Origin: BOG-908 sp963850605
Lineage (GTDB): Bacteria > Pseudomonadota > Alphaproteobacteria > Acetobacterales > Acetobacteraceae
Length of the DNA: 64,000 nt
NCBI GenBank assembly: GCA_963850605.1
Contig: CAWKLX010000008.1
Coordinates: 62,001 to 126,000 of the forward strand
Direction: 5' to 3'
Position numbers and translations under genes: made by a program. This document shows, piece after piece, positions 35,650 through 44,301 of this stretch (position 1 is its first letter; every line of letters starts with the position of its first letter). The notes under the pieces are model-generated. The model saw only the letters and a program-made list of their open reading frames with translations, was not told the DNA's origin and ran no database searches.

Positions 35650-36736
35650 GTGACAAGCCGCGCCCTGCGCGATAGGCTGCCCCCATGGCGCTGGAGTAGT
35701 TTCGGACACGTGTTCGCCAGGATCGTTCCCGCTCAGGCGGCCTCCAGCCAGCCGGTCTGTGCCATTGCCGTCGATGCCGAAGAGGATTTCGACTGGGACC
35801 GGCCGGTCGCCGCCACCGCCCATTCCACGGCCTGCATGCGCAATATCTGCGACTTGCACGAGATCCTCGGCGCCTATGGCGCGCGCCCGACCTATCTGCT
35901 GACATACCCGGTGCTGCAGGATGATGACGTCGTTCACTTGTTGCGCCGCCAGATCCACCGCGATCGCTGCGAGGCAGGCATCCAGCTCCACCCCTGGGTG
36001 AACCCGCCTTTCGATGGCGGCGAAGCCGACGAGGTGGGTGTGGACGCGACCGAGCACGACCTGGAGGCGTCCTTTTCCGGCAATCTCCCGGCCGCGCTGG
36101 AGGCGCGCAAGCTGATGACCTTGAAACGTTGCTTCACGCAGCGCCTCGGCTCCGCGCCCACGATCTACCGGGCCGGGCGCTACGGTTTCGGCCCGAACAC
36201 GGCCGCCTTGCTCGAGTTCGCAGGGTTTCGCCATGGACATCAGCGTCGCCCCGCGCACCTCGGCGTCCGAACAGGGCGGGCCGGATTTTTCGGGCTACGA
36301 GTGCGCACCGTTCTGGTTCGGCCAGAACCGGCTGCTGCTCGAAGTGCCGCTCTGCCGCAGCGTCGTGGGGTGGGGTGGCAGGCTGGCGCCCCCGGTCTAT
36401 CGCGCGCTCTCTGCGCCCATGTGGCGGCGTTGGCGGCTGGCTGGGGTGCTGACCCGCGCCCGTTTCGCCGAGCGCATCACCCTGTCGCCGGAAGGCAACG
36501 ACGTGCGCGCCATGCTGCGCCTGCTGCGCCACTTGCGCGCCCGGGGGCAGAACGTGTTCGTGCTCAGCTTCCACAGCTCGTCACTGGCTGTCGGCCGCAA
36601 CCCCTATGTGCAAACCCGGGCCGAGCTGCACGGTTTCTACGATCGCCTGTCAGGCGTTCTGGACGCTCTGGCCAGCCAGGGCTTCGTGTTCGCGCGCCTG
36701 TCCGAGCTGCCCGCGTACCTTGCCCAGGCAGCCTAG
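35650..36736 (+). CDS. Polysaccharide deacetylase-like protein (NodB-type), frame-broken
   Basis: The N-terminal half has the NodB-homology core AIAVDAEEDFDWDRPV and RPTYLLTYPVLQDD, with a histidine in IQLHPWVNPPF. The C-terminal half (TLSPEGNDVRAML, then NVFVLSFHSSSL) continues in another frame from 36228 on. One T too many at 36226-36228 explains it and gives 1087 bases (3n+1). The start is GTG 35650, with uncertain support. It ends 3 bases before the GT4 start, so the two are one transcript. A polysaccharide N-deacetylase role is inferred. Confidence 0.8.
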
Positions 36737-36738
36737 CC

Positions 36739-37953
36739 ATGCCCGCGACGCCAGCGCGCGTGGCGCTCGTCGCCAATAATTTTCCGCCTGTCCGCGGCGG
36801 TTCCGCCGTGGTTTACGGCAATCTGGCACGCTGTGCCGCAGGGCGGATCGTGGTGATCGCCCCCAGGGTGAGCTACGCGGACGGCTTGCCGGTGATCGGC
36901 TGGCGAGAGCACGACCGCCGCCAGGACTACCGCGTCGAGCGCGTGGCGCTGCTGCGCACGGTCATGGCATCGGCGCCGCGCCGCGGTGTGGACCGCCTGC
37001 TGTTCCTGGCGGCCGATCTGCGCATTCGCCTGCGCGTGGCCGCCCTTCTGCTGCGGCTGATCGCCGGCGGTGTGCGCACGGTCTGCGTGGGCGAGCTGCA
37101 GGCGAGCAGCTGGGTCGCCCGGCTATGTGCCGCCCTGCCCGGCATACGCACCGTGATCTACGTGCACGGCGAGGAGATCACCACGGAAGACAGCTACGAC
37201 GCGGGCCATGCCCGCGCCAGGCGCGCGCTGCTGGCCAGCGACTGCATCGTGGTGGTCAGCCGCTTCACCGAGCGGGCGGTGGCCGATCTGCTGGGCGACG
37301 CGCATGGCGGCCGTGTGCACCTGATCGAGAACGGGGTCGATGGCGACCGGTTTTCGCCCGCCGCGCGCGCGCCCGACCTGGTCGAGCTCTACCGGCTGGG
37401 GGGCTGTTTTGTTTACGTTTCGGTGTGCCGCCTGCTCGAGAAAAAAGGCGTGGATACCGCATTGCGCGCCTTCGCGCTCATACACGCCGAAGCACCCGAC
37501 ATCCGCTATCTGATCGTCGGCACCGGCCCGTATCGCGTCGCACTGGAGGCGTTGGCGGCCGAACTGGGGGTTTGCGACCACACCATTTTCGCGGGCCAGG
37601 TGTCGGATGACGAGCTGGTCGATCATTACCGGCTCGGCGACGTGTTCGTCATGCCGAACCGCGAGCTGCCGAACGGCGACACCGAGGGGTTCGGACTGGT
37701 TTTCTTGGAGGCCAATAGCTGCGGGCTGCCCGTCATAGCCGGCCGGGACGGCGGCAGCACGGACGCGGTGCGGGACGGAGAAAACGGCTTGGTGGTGGAT
37801 GGCCGGTCGGTGGCGGCGGTGGCACAGGCCATGCAGCGGCTGCGCGACGATACGTGCCTGTATCAGGCGATACGGGCGCGCGGGCTGGCGCTCGCGGCCG
37901 AGTCGGGGTGGCGGGGGAAGACGGCGGCGTTTTTGCGGTTGTGCCAAGCCTGA
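36739..37953 (+). CDS. GT4-family glycosyltransferase
   Basis: A 404-residue glycosyltransferase of the GT-B fold. The N-terminus has the phosphate-contact segment PPVRGGSAVVYGNLAR. The C-terminal half has the GT4 signature EGFGLVFLEANSCGLPVI, preceded by a nucleotide-sugar region (LLEKKGVDTALRAFALIH). It continues on directly from the deacetylase, two bases after its stop. Acceptor sugar unknown; together with the acyltransferase and beta-helix protein it suggests a surface glycan locus. Confidence 0.93.
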   Translation: MPATPARVALVANNFPPVRGGSAVVYGNLARCAAGRIVVIAPRVSYADGLPVIGWREHDRRQDYRVERVALLRTVMASAPRRGVDRLLFLAADLRIRLRVAALLLRLIAGGVRTVCVGELQASSWVARLCAALPGIRTVIYVHGEEITTEDSYDAGHARARRALLASDCIVVVSRFTERAVADLLGDAHGGRVHLIENGVDGDRFSPAARAPDLVELYRLGGCFVYVSVCRLLEKKGVDTALRAFALIHAEAPDIRYLIVGTGPYRVALEALAAELGVCDHTIFAGQVSDDELVDHYRLGDVFVMPNRELPNGDTEGFGLVFLEANSCGLPVIAGRDGGSTDAVRDGENGLVVDGRSVAAVAQAMQRLRDDTCLYQAIRARGLALAAESGWRGKTAAFLRLCQA

Positions 37954-37974
37954 AGCACTGACGGCCAGTCCTGC

Positions 37975-38079
37975 TTAGAGCATGATCCGTTCGCATTGGC
38001 TCACGGACCAAGCTCTAGCCGATTGTTTTGGCGAGCATCTTTATCCGACCGAACGATTCCGTTCGATCGGATGATGCTC
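37975..38079. repeat. Inverted GAGCATG-type repeat between GT4 and PhyH genes
   Basis: GAGCATGATCCGTTCG starts at 37979, and a long hairpin follows at 38033-38079: GAGCATC and GATGCTC at the ends, with ATCCGACCGAACG opposite CGTTCGATCGGAT (12 of 13 paired). Related GAGCATGATCCG sequences are a well-known dispersed family in alphaproteobacteria. It sits between two convergent stops and may act as a terminator. Confidence 0.7.
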
Positions 38080-38115
38080 TCGTGAAGGCAAATCCAATCC
38101 GACGACCCAGCATTG

Positions 38116-39006
38116 TCATTGCAGCTCGTGATCGAACACGGCGTACCACATGCCATTCTCGTCCTGCGCCCGCCGCGCCATGTCGTCTCGGTGATGCACC
38201 CCTGAATAATGACAGATCAGCGATTTGCGAACCGCACCGGGAACGCGCGCACGCGACCCGCGGTGCATCAGGCGGCTGTGCCAGATCAATACATCGCCGC
38301 GGCGGCCGAGGAACTGCACAGGTGCGATCTTCCGACGTGCGATCTCGCGCGCGATCGCCGGCACGACGAAACGCTCGCTCAGCTTCGGCCAGAATTCGGC
38401 GCCGGTTCGGGGGTCGCGGCTGGCCTCTTCCTCGGGGGTCAAGAAGCGGCGCACGCGCGCCTGTCGCATCAGGCGCCAGCGATGCGAACCCGGAATGTAT
38501 TCGAACGGGCCGCTCTCGGCAGCAATGTCGTCCAGTGCAATCCACACGGCCGCGTAATAGCTGTTGACGTGTCCAGGGTTGAGATAGTCGTCCTGATGCC
38601 AGTCACGCTCCGTGCTGACCCAGCCGGTCAGGCACAGATGCAGCATCATGTCCTCGCCGAGCAGGTCCCGCAGGATCCGCATCAGCTTCGGGGCGAGTGC
38701 CAGCGACCGCAGCTCCGGCACGTGCAGATAGGGGGTCGGCGAGTGCCATCCCCCTTGCAGGCCAAGCTTCGAGCGGACAGCGACATACGGGTCGATCTCC
38801 TCGTCCGACAGCATCTTCGGCATGATGACCACGCCATCTCGGCGCCATGCGCGCTGGTGTGGCGTCAGCGTGCGGTCGTGGAGCCCGGGCCGATCGAGCC
38901 AGGGCAGCAACGAGGGTCGCGGGACCTCGGTAAGATCCCTGAAACCGATTTTCTCAGGCGCGGACCAGCCGCGCCCCGCGGCCATGAATCGATCGAGCAA
39001 CCTCAT
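38116..39006 (-). CDS. Phytanoyl-CoA dioxygenase (PhyH) family protein
   Basis: A 296-residue non-haem Fe(II)/2-oxoglutarate oxygenase. The iron triad is HxD in DWHQDDYLNPGH and a later histidine in RLMHRGSRARV; 2-oxoglutarate contacts are expected near the conserved arginine that follows. ATG 39006 overlaps the kynureninase stop as ATGA, so the two proteins are coupled. Substrates of this family range from fatty acyl-CoA to amino acids and small metabolites, so its pairing with kynureninase is a clue, not proof. Confidence 0.9.
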   Translation of the reverse strand: MRLLDRFMAAGRGWSAPEKIGFRDLTEVPRPSLLPWLDRPGLHDRTLTPHQRAWRRDGVVIMPKMLSDEEIDPYVAVRSKLGLQGGWHSPTPYLHVPELRSLALAPKLMRILRDLLGEDMMLHLCLTGWVSTERDWHQDDYLNPGHVNSYYAAVWIALDDIAAESGPFEYIPGSHRWRLMRQARVRRFLTPEEEASRDPRTGAEFWPKLSERFVVPAIAREIARRKIAPVQFLGRRGDVLIWHSRLMHRGSRARVPGAVRKSLICHYSGVHHRDDMARRAQDENGMWYAVFDHELQ

Positions 39007-40191
39007 CTCCGGCAGCTCGCCATCGAAGCGACAACATGTCGAATCGCTTCGGCGGCGATCCAGACATCCTCGTGGCGCATATAGAGTGGCGTCAGGCCGA
39101 ACCGCAGAACGTCCGGCGGCCGGAAATCGCCGATGATGCCCGTCGCGATCAACGCTTGCATGATCGCCCCGGCCCTCGCGTGGCGAAACGCGATGTGGCT
39201 GCCGCGACGCTCCGGCGCGCGAGGCGTGAGAAGTTCCAGCCCCGGCGTCAGGGCGGCGAACAGGTCGAACAGCCGCGCCGATTTCTCCCACAAAGCCGCG
39301 CGATCGGCGCGGGCGAACGCCTCCACACCTTCCTCCAGCGCCGCCAGGCCCAGCACCGGCGGGGTGCCCGCGAGGAAACGCGCCACACCGGGCGCCGGCT
39401 CGTAGAGGTCGGAAAAGCCGAACGGTGCGGCGTGCCCGAACCACCCTTGCACCGGCGAGCGCGCCGCCTCGTGCAGATGACGCGCGACATACAGGAAGGA
39501 CGGTGCGCCGGGGCCGCCGTTGAGAAACTTGTAGCCGCACCCCACCGCCAGCTCGGCGCCGTCCGCGTTCAACGCAAGTTCCACCGCGCCGGCGCTGTGG
39601 CTGAGATCCCAGACAACGAGCGCGCCGGCATTGCGTGCGGCGGCGTTGAGTGCCGCCATGTCATGACGCGCGCCGCTGCGATAGTGCACGTGGCACAGCA
39701 ACAGCAGGGCGGTGTCCGCGTCGATAGTGTCCGCCAGGCGATCGGCTGGCGCAGTCCTGACGCGCAGCGATGGTAGCAGGCGCGCCAGCCCGTCGGCCAC
39801 GTGCCGGTCGGTCGGGAAATTTCCCGCCTCGGTCAACACCGTGGTCCGCCCCGGCCGTAATGTCAGGGCGGCCGCGCACAGCTTGAACAGGTTCACGCTC
39901 GTACCTATCGGCCGCGATCACCTCGTCCGGTGCCGCGCCCAGCAGTGGCGCCAGCTTGCCGCCCACCCGGGCGGGCAGTTCCATCCAGCCCTCGCCCCAG
40001 CTGCCGATCAGACCCTGGCCCCACTCGGTGCCGATCACCTGCGCCAGCCGGCCGCGCGTGGTGCGCGGCAGGGGCCCGAGGGAGTTCCCGTCCAGATACA
40101 CGCCTTGCGCGGGCAGCATGTAGTCCGCGCGATGCGCCCGCAGCGGGTCGGTTGCGTCCCACCGCCGTACGTCGTCCAAGCTGATCGGCAT
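39003..40191 (-). CDS. kynU: Kynureninase, frame-broken
   Basis: A PLP enzyme that splits kynurenine to anthranilate and alanine. The N-terminal half (MLPAQGVYLDGNSLGPLPRT) and the C-terminal half (DLSHSAGAVELALNADGAEL, PLP lysine in GCGYKFLNGGPGAP) are in different frames. Removing one base at 39904-39905 restores ADSTSVNLFK, the expected join, and gives 395 residues (1189 bases, 3n+1). The start ATG 40191 precedes MPISLDDVRRWDATDPLRA. No tryptophan dioxygenase or kynurenine formamidase is in the window. The coupled downstream gene is a PhyH-type oxygenase. Confidence 0.88.
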
Positions 40192-40296
40192 AGGCGGGGT
40201 GTGCCCGCCCATGGCCGCCGGCGCAACAGGTCGGCCACAGCTTCTCCTGACGAGCAGCTTCGTCATCAAGACTGTCCGGTCCGGAATGAGGCCGCC

Positions 40297-41058
40297 TCAA
40301 CCCGGCAATTCGCTCGGTCTGACAAGCCGTTCAAAGGCCGGCTTTGCATAGTAGTATCCCTGCACGAATCGGATTCCGGCGTCACGCACCACGCCGAGCT
40401 CGCCCGCGGTCTCCACCCCCTCTGCGACCAGATCCACCCCGGTCGCCCGGCCCAGCGAGGCCATCGCAATCAGGATCTCTCGCCGCACCACATCGGTATC
40501 GCAGCCGGCAATCAGGTCGCGGTCCAGCTTGATGGCATCGGGCCGAAAACGCGCCAGTCGCGAAAGCCCCGAGAATCCGGTCCCGAAATCATCCAGCGCA
40601 ACGCCAAATCCTTGGCGGCGATACTCCTTGATGATGCGGCCGAGATGGTCGTCATCGGCGATCTGCTCCGCCTCGATGATCTCGAACGTGATGCGATCAA
40701 CCGGAAAGCCGGTCCGGGTCGCCGCTTCCAGCGTCAGCTGGATACACGCTCGCGGGTCATAGACCGCATTCGGCAGAAAATTGATGTTTAGCCGTGCCGC
40801 CATCCCAAGCCTGGCCGCCAGCTCGATGGCCTTGACCCGGCAGGCCTGGTCGAAAGCGTAACGATTAAGGTCGTTGACCTGCGCCAGCACCGAGGCGGCG
40901 GAGGCACCGTCAGGGCCGCGGACCAAAGCCTCATGCGCGGCGATCGCGCCGGTCTGCACATCGACGACCGGCTGGAACGCCATGGTGAACGGGAACAGGG
41001 TCACGTGTTCGCGGCACATGGTGCAGCCCAGCCGCGTAGCCGAGGAAACCATGTTCAT
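40297..41058 (-). CDS. EAL-domain cyclic-di-GMP phosphodiesterase
   Basis: A 253-residue protein that is almost entirely one EAL domain. The signature is canonical (HEALVRG), with the metal-binding and catalytic residues in NINFLPNAVY, FEIIEAEQI, LDDFGTGFSGLSRL and VAEGVET, so it is probably active. The first 25 residues contain CTMCREH (C-x2-C-x2-H), which might bind a metal. No sensor domain is attached. It precedes kynU on the same strand, 105 bases away. Confidence 0.92.
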   Translation of the reverse strand: MNMVSSATRLGCTMCREHVTLFPFTMAFQPVVDVQTGAIAAHEALVRGPDGASAASVLAQVNDLNRYAFDQACRVKAIELAARLGMAARLNINFLPNAVYDPRACIQLTLEAATRTGFPVDRITFEIIEAEQIADDDHLGRIIKEYRRQGFGVALDDFGTGFSGLSRLARFRPDAIKLDRDLIAGCDTDVVRREILIAMASLGRATGVDLVAEGVETAGELGVVRDAGIRFVQGYYYAKPAFERLVRPSELPG

Positions 41059-41270
41059 CGAAACTGCTCTCCTCCATCGACGCGGAAATGGTACGGAGTA
41101 GTGGCAAACAAACTGCTAACATCACCACCCTTCCGGGACGTCTGAAGCAGCAGCGGCACCTCAGCCGAGAGCACTGAACCGAAATTTCGTCTTCTTTTCG
41201 AGACCTCCTGTTGACACGATAGAGACGCATCCAATCTGCAACGGTTCGGTGCTGCACAGAAGTCGGGGTC

Positions 41271-42503
41271 ATGTCATACGGGCGAATGAGTTTCCTAGGG
41301 CCGGATACCGCGGGCATGTCAGTGTCGGACATGTCGATGTCCGCACTCGCCATGCGCGGCTGGACAATGCCGGACCGTCACGCATGCGCGGACCAGGCCA
41401 CGCCCGCGGTAACCGAACCCAAGGCCGACGCGGCCACCCTGCTCGATCCGCTCCTGCAGGAAACCGAAAAGCACCTGCGCCAGATCGGCCAGGTCAACAT
41501 ACTGGTCGCCGGCCAGACCGGAGTGGGCAAAAGCACGTTGATCAACAGCGTCTTCGGCAAATCGTTCGCCCAGACCGCGGCAGGCCGCCCGGTCACGCAA
41601 CACGCGGAATGGTACAGCGCGCCCACCTCCCCGCTCCGCATCCTCGACACCAAGGGGCTAGAGGCCAAGGACTACGCGGCAACGCTGGCCGACATGCGCG
41701 CCGAAATCGAACGGTGCCGCGCCGAACAGGACACGCGCGACCAGCTCCATATCGGCTGGGTCTGCATCGCCTCGCCCAGCAGCCGGGTGCAGGATTGCGA
41801 AGTCGATATCGTCCGCGTGCTCAACAAATACGACATTCCCGCGATCGTCGTGCTGACAAAGGACGACGAGGACCCGGATTTTCCGGGCGTCGTTGCCGGC
41901 ATCATGGCCGACCGTCATGCGATCTGCGCCGACATCGTCCCCGTCCGGGCGCTAGCACGGCGCAGCACGCCGGCTTTCGGCCTAGATGCATTGGTCAGGT
42001 CCACCTACGTCGCCCTGCCGGAGGGCCATCGCGCCGCCTTCGCCGCCGCCCAAAAGATCAACCGCGACCTCAACCGCTCGCTCGCCGAGGATTACGTCAC
42101 CGCCGCGGCCACCGCCGCCGCCGCCGCGTCCGCCATACCGATCCCCTTCGCTGATATCGCGACCTTGGCGCCGATCCAGGCCGGCATGCTGTTCGGCATC
42201 AGCAACGCGTTCGGCCTTTCGCTGGACCGGGCGCAGACGACACAGCTGATGACGACGACGTTGGGTTCCCTGGCCGCCTCACTGGCCGGAAGATGGGCCA
42301 TCGGCAGCGTGCTCAAATTCATTCCGGGTCCCGGTACGGTGGTCGGTTCGGTGCTGAACGCGGCGCTCGCCGGCGGGCTCACCCGCAGCATCGGCCGGGG
42401 CTACATCCGTTTCCTCTACGACTTCATCGAGACGAACGGCCGCGTTCCGAGCCCCGACGAGATCCTGGACATCTTTCCGAACTCGCTGCCCGCTCGGTCG
42501 TGA
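41271..42503 (+). CDS. DUF697-type GTPase (Era/dynamin-like)
   Basis: A 410-residue GTP-binding protein. G-motifs are clear: GQTGVGKSTLINS (P-loop), DTKGLE (G3) and LTKDD (G4). The C-terminal third is hydrophobic (AAATAAAAASAIPIPFADIA, then a second membrane-like stretch), as in DUF697 proteins that associate with membranes. Roles reported for the family include metal homeostasis, membrane and stress functions; here nothing nearby gives a specific hint. It is divergent from the EAL gene (212 bases) and convergent with the PstS/OmpA gene across a repeat-rich gap. Confidence 0.88.
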   Translation: MSYGRMSFLGPDTAGMSVSDMSMSALAMRGWTMPDRHACADQATPAVTEPKADAATLLDPLLQETEKHLRQIGQVNILVAGQTGVGKSTLINSVFGKSFAQTAAGRPVTQHAEWYSAPTSPLRILDTKGLEAKDYAATLADMRAEIERCRAEQDTRDQLHIGWVCIASPSSRVQDCEVDIVRVLNKYDIPAIVVLTKDDEDPDFPGVVAGIMADRHAICADIVPVRALARRSTPAFGLDALVRSTYVALPEGHRAAFAAAQKINRDLNRSLAEDYVTAAATAAAAASAIPIPFADIATLAPIQAGMLFGISNAFGLSLDRAQTTQLMTTTLGSLAASLAGRWAIGSVLKFIPGPGTVVGSVLNAALAGGLTRSIGRGYIRFLYDFIETNGRVPSPDEILDIFPNSLPARS

Positions 42504-42536
42504 TTCGAACCTGTGCTGAGGCTGACCGCCTGAAGG

Positions 42537-42645
42537 CAAGCAGTCCTTTTTTGAAAAAAAGGACCAAAAAACTTTTATCCATTCATTCCGCGACAGCACT
42601 GAAAAAAGTTTTTTGCTTCTTTTTTTCAAAAAAGAAGGCCTTGCC
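42537..42645. repeat. Dispersed palindromic element, copies D (-) and E (+)
   Basis: Two copies of the same element lie in opposite orientation between convergent genes. Copy D (42540-42577), in minus orientation, reads AAAAGTTTTTTGGTCC and then a hairpin of Ts and As. Copy E (42602-42641), in plus orientation, reads AAAAAAGTTTTTTGCTTC and then TTTTTTTCAAAAAAGAAG. They share the palindrome-plus-hairpin layout of copies A to C. Confidence 0.75.
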
Positions 42646-42681
42646 TTTCCAAGGATGAGCGCCGCCAATTCGCCGCCGCCC

Positions 42682-44301
42682 CTACTTCCGCAAAAAGACC
42701 TCCACCCGCCGGTTGCGCTCCCGCCCGGCCGGTGTCGCATTGTCGGCCACCGGCAAATCATCACCAAAACTGGCAATTCGACCCGGCGTCACCTGCACCT
42801 TCGCCAAAGCCGCGGCCACGGCGTCCGCCCGCTTCTGCGACACCAGCAGGTTCGTCGCCGGCGCCCCTTGCGAATCGGCGAACGCGGCCAGGATCAGCCG
42901 GCCGCCATCCGCATGCACCTGCCGCAGGTAGCCCACCAGGCGCTCAAGGTCGCGCACGCCACGGCTGTCCAGCTCGACCGAGCCAGGCTGGAACCGGAAA
43001 TCGATCGACACGCGCGTCGCGCCCGCCACTAGCGCCCGATAGCGCGCGCTGGCGCTGTCCGGCACCTCGACCGGCGCCTCCCGCACCGTCAACGGCACGA
43101 AGCCTGCCGCCTCCACCGCCGCCTGGCCCGCCGGCGAGGCCACGTAATCGGTGAACCGCCGGGCAAATCCGCTGGCCCCCGCACTGCCGGTATAAAGGGT
43201 CAGCCGGCGGGTGAGCGGGTAATCCTCGGTCGACACGGCCAGCTCGGTCGGCGCGATCGGGGCCGCCCCGGCCTCGCCCACGCTCAGCGCCTTGGCCGGC
43301 CCCATGGCCGCCGTCGAGACCAGGCCGATCGCATGCACGTCCCCGGCCACCGCCTTGGCCACCGCCTCCTCGCTGGGCAGGAAGGCAACCTTGCCGCCGG
43401 GCCCCGCCGGGCCGAGCAGGGCGGCGGCCGCCTCGTCCTGCCCTGCATCCGGCGCCTGCAGGATCGGGTGGATCGCACCGCGCCCCGCCCCGAGTTGCGA
43501 CCAGTCGGTCGTCGTCCCGGCGAAAATCCCGCGGAGTTGCGCCGTGGTCAGCGAGGCCAGGCGGTTGGCCGGGCTGACGATCGCGGCCACCCCATCGACG
43601 GCGATTACATGTTCATCTGCGGCGCTGGTGATGTCACCCACGCTGGCCAGGCTATCCACCTCGGCCGCGGTCGGCGGCCGCACCGACAGGGCCACGTCGG
43701 CCGTGCCGCGCAACAGGGCGGCAAACCCGCTCGCCGAGGCTCCGCTCGCAATACTGATGGCCTCGTGCTGGCCGGCCTGGTTGCCGCTGATGACCACGGA
43801 GGCAGGGCGGTCCTCCTGCAAGGTGATGTCGGTATCGCCGATCAGGCCTAGATAGCCGGCCGCCAGACGGTGCGCGAGCCGGTCCGCCACCACGTTCGAA
43901 CCGGCCATGCGCAGCAATATCTGCGGCGCAGCGACCGGCGTGGATGCCGCCGCCGCCGGTACCGCGGCGGGCGCGGCCGGGGGCGGCGCGGCGGGTGCCG
44001 CGGGCGTCTCCGGCACGTTTTCGGCAATCGCGGCAGCGGCCGGCGGGACGGCCGGCGAGGACGAGGCTCCGATCCCGAGCAGCTTGTAGCCGACCGCACC
44101 CGCGCCCGCCAAAATCACGACCGCCTGCACCGCAAGCAGTTTGCGGTTCCGGCTGCTCCGCTGCGCGGCCTCCAGCGCCTCCAGCGGCTCGCCGCATTTG
44201 GGGCAGGCGAACGGCACGTCGTCGGGCAAAGCGACGACGCGTCGGGTCGTGGCGTTCGCGCAATATTCGACATTGTTGCAACGCCCGCGCAGGTCAGCCA
44301 T
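42682..44301 (-). CDS. Zinc-ribbon/PstS-like/OmpA fusion membrane protein
   Basis: A 539-residue modular protein. The start ATG 44301 opens a cytoplasmic zinc ribbon (CNNVEYC and ACPKCGEPL). One membrane helix follows (LLAVQAVVILAGAGAVGYKL), then a Pro/Ala linker, a periplasmic PstS-like phosphate-binding domain (MAGSNVVADRLAHRL, with SGFARRFTDYV late) and a C-terminal OmpA peptidoglycan-binding domain (DFRFQPGSVELDSRGV, ATNLLVSQKRAD, NRRVEVFLRK). The gene overlaps blh by 8 bases, so it ends the rhodopsin operon. Phosphate or anion sensing is inferred. Confidence 0.85.
   Translation of the reverse strand: MADLRGRCNNVEYCANATTRRVVALPDDVPFACPKCGEPLEALEAAQRSSRNRKLLAVQAVVILAGAGAVGYKLLGIGASSSPAVPPAAAAIAENVPETPAAPAAPPPAAPAAVPAAAASTPVAAPQILLRMAGSNVVADRLAHRLAAGYLGLIGDTDITLQEDRPASVVISGNQAGQHEAISIASGASASGFAALLRGTADVALSVRPPTAAEVDSLASVGDITSAADEHVIAVDGVAAIVSPANRLASLTTAQLRGIFAGTTTDWSQLGAGRGAIHPILQAPDAGQDEAAAALLGPAGPGGKVAFLPSEEAVAKAVAGDVHAIGLVSTAAMGPAKALSVGEAGAAPIAPTELAVSTEDYPLTRRLTLYTGSAGASGFARRFTDYVASPAGQAAVEAAGFVPLTVREAPVEVPDSASARYRALVAGATRVSIDFRFQPGSVELDSRGVRDLERLVGYLRQVHADGGRLILAAFADSQGAPATNLLVSQKRADAVAAALAKVQVTPGRIASFGDDLPVADNATPAGRERNRRVEVFLRK

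Noticed and set aside
33137..35905. A 922-codon minus-strand frame linking beta-helix and acyltransferase regions
   Set aside because: Its N-terminal part lies out of frame over the acyltransferase. A GTG with a ribosome site and signal peptide at 33931 marks the real start.
35650..37953. One fused deacetylase-glycosyltransferase protein
   Set aside because: The frames coincide only because of the frameshift at 36226. The deacetylase has its own stop (TAG 36734-36736) in the other frame, and the GT4 has its own ATG at 36739.
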